A program made the position numbers and the translations under genes. Below the pieces are notes generated by a model. That model ran no database searches. It was not told the origin of the DNA and saw only the letters and a list, made by a program, of their open reading frames with translations. A stretch of 7,449 bases of DNA from Candidatus Kapaibacterium sp. (GTDB lineage: Bacteria > Bacteroidota > Ignavibacteria > Kapaibacteriales > UBA2268): contig JAUQWR010000398.1 of NCBI GenBank assembly GCA_030835065.1, positions 1-7,449 on the forward strand, given 5' to 3'. Shown in pieces: positions 5,933-7,449 of the stretch (position 1 is its first letter; every line of letters begins with the position of its first letter).

Positions 5933-7126
5933 TTAGTTTTTTATCAATATTTTATTTTTTCTTTTACCGTTCTGCTCAACTACCGCAATATATGTTCCGC
6001 CGAGCAGCGCTTCAATGTTTTTTTCGTAGTAGCTGTTTTGTATTGGTTCATCTAATACTATTCTTCCCATTAGGTCGTATATTTTTAGATTATCAATATT
6101 TTTATCTACTGACCTTATCACTATTCTATTGCTGTACGTTTCAAATCTTATATCGATTTCTGCCTTGTCATCTATCACATTTACTGTTGTATCGCGATAC
6201 ATATCAATTGCAGTCAAACTATCTGTTTTGTATTGGCTCACGCATGCGCAGTCGTCAACAACAATTTTTGATAATTTAATCAAACATGCCAGCGAATCAT
6301 GATATTTTCTCTCAATTTTTAGTTTCAAAAGCTTTTCTGGCAATTTAGAATTCTTATTTAAAATATTAATTCTAAATTTTGACTCAGTAATTTCTTTATC
6401 AACTATTTCTATCGAGTCGGTCAATGATTCAGCTTCTACAATTTTATATATTTGGTATTTTTCAATATCAAATTCAAATTGTAATGTCTGAATTCTTGAA
6501 TTACTATTTGCTGAACTTTTTAATTCTACAAAAGCAATCGAATCTTTATCAAATTTTATAGAATCTTTATCAAATTCGGCACTGATAATTCTATCAGGCT
6601 TATCTAAAATTTTTGAATAAATCTTCAAACCACTTAAGCTATTCACTTTATTCTTAAATTCTTCGGTAAATTCAAGCGAATTTATCGACAATTCGGAAGA
6701 ATCAGGGCATTCTGACAATACTTGTCCATAAACACCGGCTAAAGGTCTATCGCCTTCTACAGGTGGCAAAAACGGATTTAAGTTCATAGCAAATCCTGAC
6801 ACCACACTATCTTCTGAGCGAATAAACATATCTTTAACCTGAAAGAATTCAGCTAAAGTATTCATTGTAATGTAATTAGTAAATCTTATTTTACCCGGAT
6901 CATATTTTATTTCAAAATCAAAACCGAATAAAGAGTCTTTCTTTTGTACATTTCCTATGGAAATCATCACAAGAACTTCTCTACCTTGCATGTTTTTGCA
7001 AGCATCTACTAATCCATATCTATTTTCAAGGAACGCAGATATATTTTCTGATTTCAAATCCTGGCTTCCGCCTGCCATTAAAATGGCAAGCAGAAGTAGG
7101 AAACAATATTTCAGAGAACTATTCAA
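5933..7126 (-). CDS. Secreted cohesin-like protein with degenerate T9SS-type C-terminal domain, TTG start
   Basis: A 397-residue secreted protein of unknown function. Translation must begin at the TTG at 7126: it is the only usual start that keeps the signal peptide (MNSSLKYCFLLLLAILMAGG, core 7-17), and an in-frame TAA lies just one codon upstream. The first in-frame ATG (7078) would remove most of that peptide. Residues about 50-175 resemble a cohesin-like beta-sandwich (VLVMISIGN, DSLFGFDFEIKYDPGKIRF). Residues about 197-290 may be a second, weaker copy (IQTLQFEFDIEKYQIYKI). A C-A-C pair follows at 293-295. The last 75 residues have the shape of a sorting domain (NLKIYDLMGRIVL, LLGGTYIAVVEQNGK, basic KILIKN end), but the expected P-N-P turn is replaced by RFETYSNR. 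It is translationally close to the upstream cargo gene (3 bp gap) and precedes the large cargo gene by 23 bp. Export is well supported; T9SS recognition is probable; the role of the cohesin-like part is unknown. Confidence 0.83.
   Translation of the reverse strand: MNSSLKYCFLLLLAILMAGGSQDLKSENISAFLENRYGLVDACKNMQGREVLVMISIGNVQKKDSLFGFDFEIKYDPGKIRFTNYITMNTLAEFFQVKDMFIRSEDSVVSGFAMNLNPFLPPVEGDRPLAGVYGQVLSECPDSSELSINSLEFTEEFKNKVNSLSGLKIYSKILDKPDRIISAEFDKDSIKFDKDSIAFVELKSSANSNSRIQTLQFEFDIEKYQIYKIVEAESLTDSIEIVDKEITESKFRINILNKNSKLPEKLLKLKIERKYHDSLACLIKLSKIVVDDCACVSQYKTDSLTAIDMYRDTTVNVIDDKAEIDIRFETYSNRIVIRSVDKNIDNLKIYDLMGRIVLDEPIQNSYYEKNIEALLGGTYIAVVEQNGKRKNKILIKN
6540..6576 (-). repeat. Short in-frame tandem duplication (period 21 bp) in the cohesin-like gene
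   Basis: The 16-bp string GAATCTTTATCAAATT occurs at 6540-6555 and again at 6561-6576 on the plus strand, a period of 21 bp or seven codons. It encodes consecutive FDKDSI units (residues 185-190 and 192-197) in the linker between the two proposed beta-sandwich domains. The near identity at DNA level suggests a recent slippage event. Confidence 0.75.
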
Positions 7127-7129
7127 TTC

Positions 7130-7449
7130 TTATTTGTTGAAAATTACTTTCTTAGAAATTGAATTGTCATTGCCTGTCAAACGATAGATATAAACACCTG
7201 ATTCAACTTTGTTGTTTTCAGCATTTGTACCATCCCATTTGAATGATTTGAAACCATTTGTCATGTTTTCAGCAGCAATAACTTTTACTAAGTTGCCATT
7301 CATACCATAAACTGCTAATGTATAATAACCAGCTGTTTCGATATTAAATGATATTTCGCTTGAAGTAGAGAATGGGTTTGGACCAACTGACATTTTTGAA
7401 TCTTCAGTTGAGCCGCCATTTACTGATGCTAAGTTTAATTTTACATCAG
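7130..7449 (-). CDS. T9SS cargo protein, C-terminal part only (5' end beyond the right edge)
   Basis: The frame is open from the TAA at 7130 to the right edge, so only the last 106 codons are seen. An internal ATG at 7393 lies within the sorting domain (M-S-V-G-P-N-P) and is not the true start; the frame continues upstream through a G/S/N-containing linker (VNGGSTEDSK). The visible part is a complete T9SS type A sorting domain of the FlgD-like Ig kind: GPNPFS, then EISFNIETAGYYTLAVYGMNG, the signature FKWDGTN and VESGVYIYRL, and a basic terminal KKVIFNK. The protein is therefore exported through the outer membrane by T9SS, but its functional domains lie outside the window. Its stop is three bases before the TTG start of the next gene and in the same frame, implying coupling. 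It differs in style from the shorter sorting domain of the other cargo proteins here. Confidence 0.88.
   Translation of the reverse strand, partial: DVKLNLASVNGGSTEDSKMSVGPNPFSTSSEISFNIETAGYYTLAVYGMNGNLVKVIAAENMTNGFKSFKWDGTNAENNKVESGVYIYRLTGNDNSISKKVIFNK

Noticed and set aside
5992..6279. Plus-strand open frame of 95 codons with Phe/Leu-rich stretches
   Set aside because: It overlaps the degenerate sorting domain of the cohesin-like gene in antisense and has no promoter or homology that I recognise.
7078..7393. Internal ATGs at 7078 and 7393 as gene starts
   Set aside because: The first would remove most of the signal peptide of the cohesin-like protein; the second is inside the sorting domain of a protein that continues beyond the window.

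Overview
All six genes in this window lie on the minus strand, so transcription runs from position 7449 towards 1. The DNA is AT-rich. Three of the four secreted proteins end in a recognisable type IX secretion system (T9SS) C-terminal sorting domain, and the fourth ends in a degenerate version. T9SS is confined to the Bacteroidota/FCB group. Two proteins also carry modules (a PP-x-PP-x-G-x-F-D-x-R-F-like segment and 'GWN…P' repeats) that I recall mainly from large surface proteins of the Ignavibacteria/Kapabacteria side of that group. An uncultured or environmental member of that lineage is therefore my best guess, but this is inference and no taxonomic marker gene is present.

Region 1 (7449 to 2640) is a tight run of three genes for secreted proteins. 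First comes the C-terminal end of a protein with a FlgD-like T9SS sorting domain, which runs off the right edge of the window. Three bases after its stop is a 397-residue secreted protein with one or two cohesin-like beta-sandwich domains and a degenerate sorting domain. After a further 23-bp gap is a very large (1089-residue) multidomain surface protein with cohesin-like, BACON-like and duplicated GWN modules and a canonical sorting domain. A perfect 14-bp inverted repeat 20 bp past its stop probably ends this transcript.

Region 2 (2573 to 1) looks like a second transcription unit. A promoter that fits the Bacteroidota consensus (TTTG, 19 nt, TAnnTTTG) lies between the hairpin and a 251-residue T9SS cargo protein. 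Ten bases later is a membrane-anchored family 2 glycosyltransferase of the polyprenyl-phosphate (DPM1/GtrB) type. After a 77-bp gap with a second, weaker promoter candidate comes the 5' part of an outer-membrane beta-barrel gene, cut by the left edge.

Together the genes describe cell-surface construction: cargo exported across the outer membrane by T9SS, a glycosyltransferase that could supply lipid-linked sugar for surface glycans, and an outer-membrane barrel. No mobile element, CRISPR array, tRNA or rRNA was seen. There is no gene-free stretch above 300 bases; the largest gap is 2516-2639 and holds the hairpin and promoter. The most unusual points are the missing PNP motif in one sorting domain, the TTG start placed one codon after an in-frame stop, and the pre-sorting module shared by two cargo proteins of otherwise different architecture.
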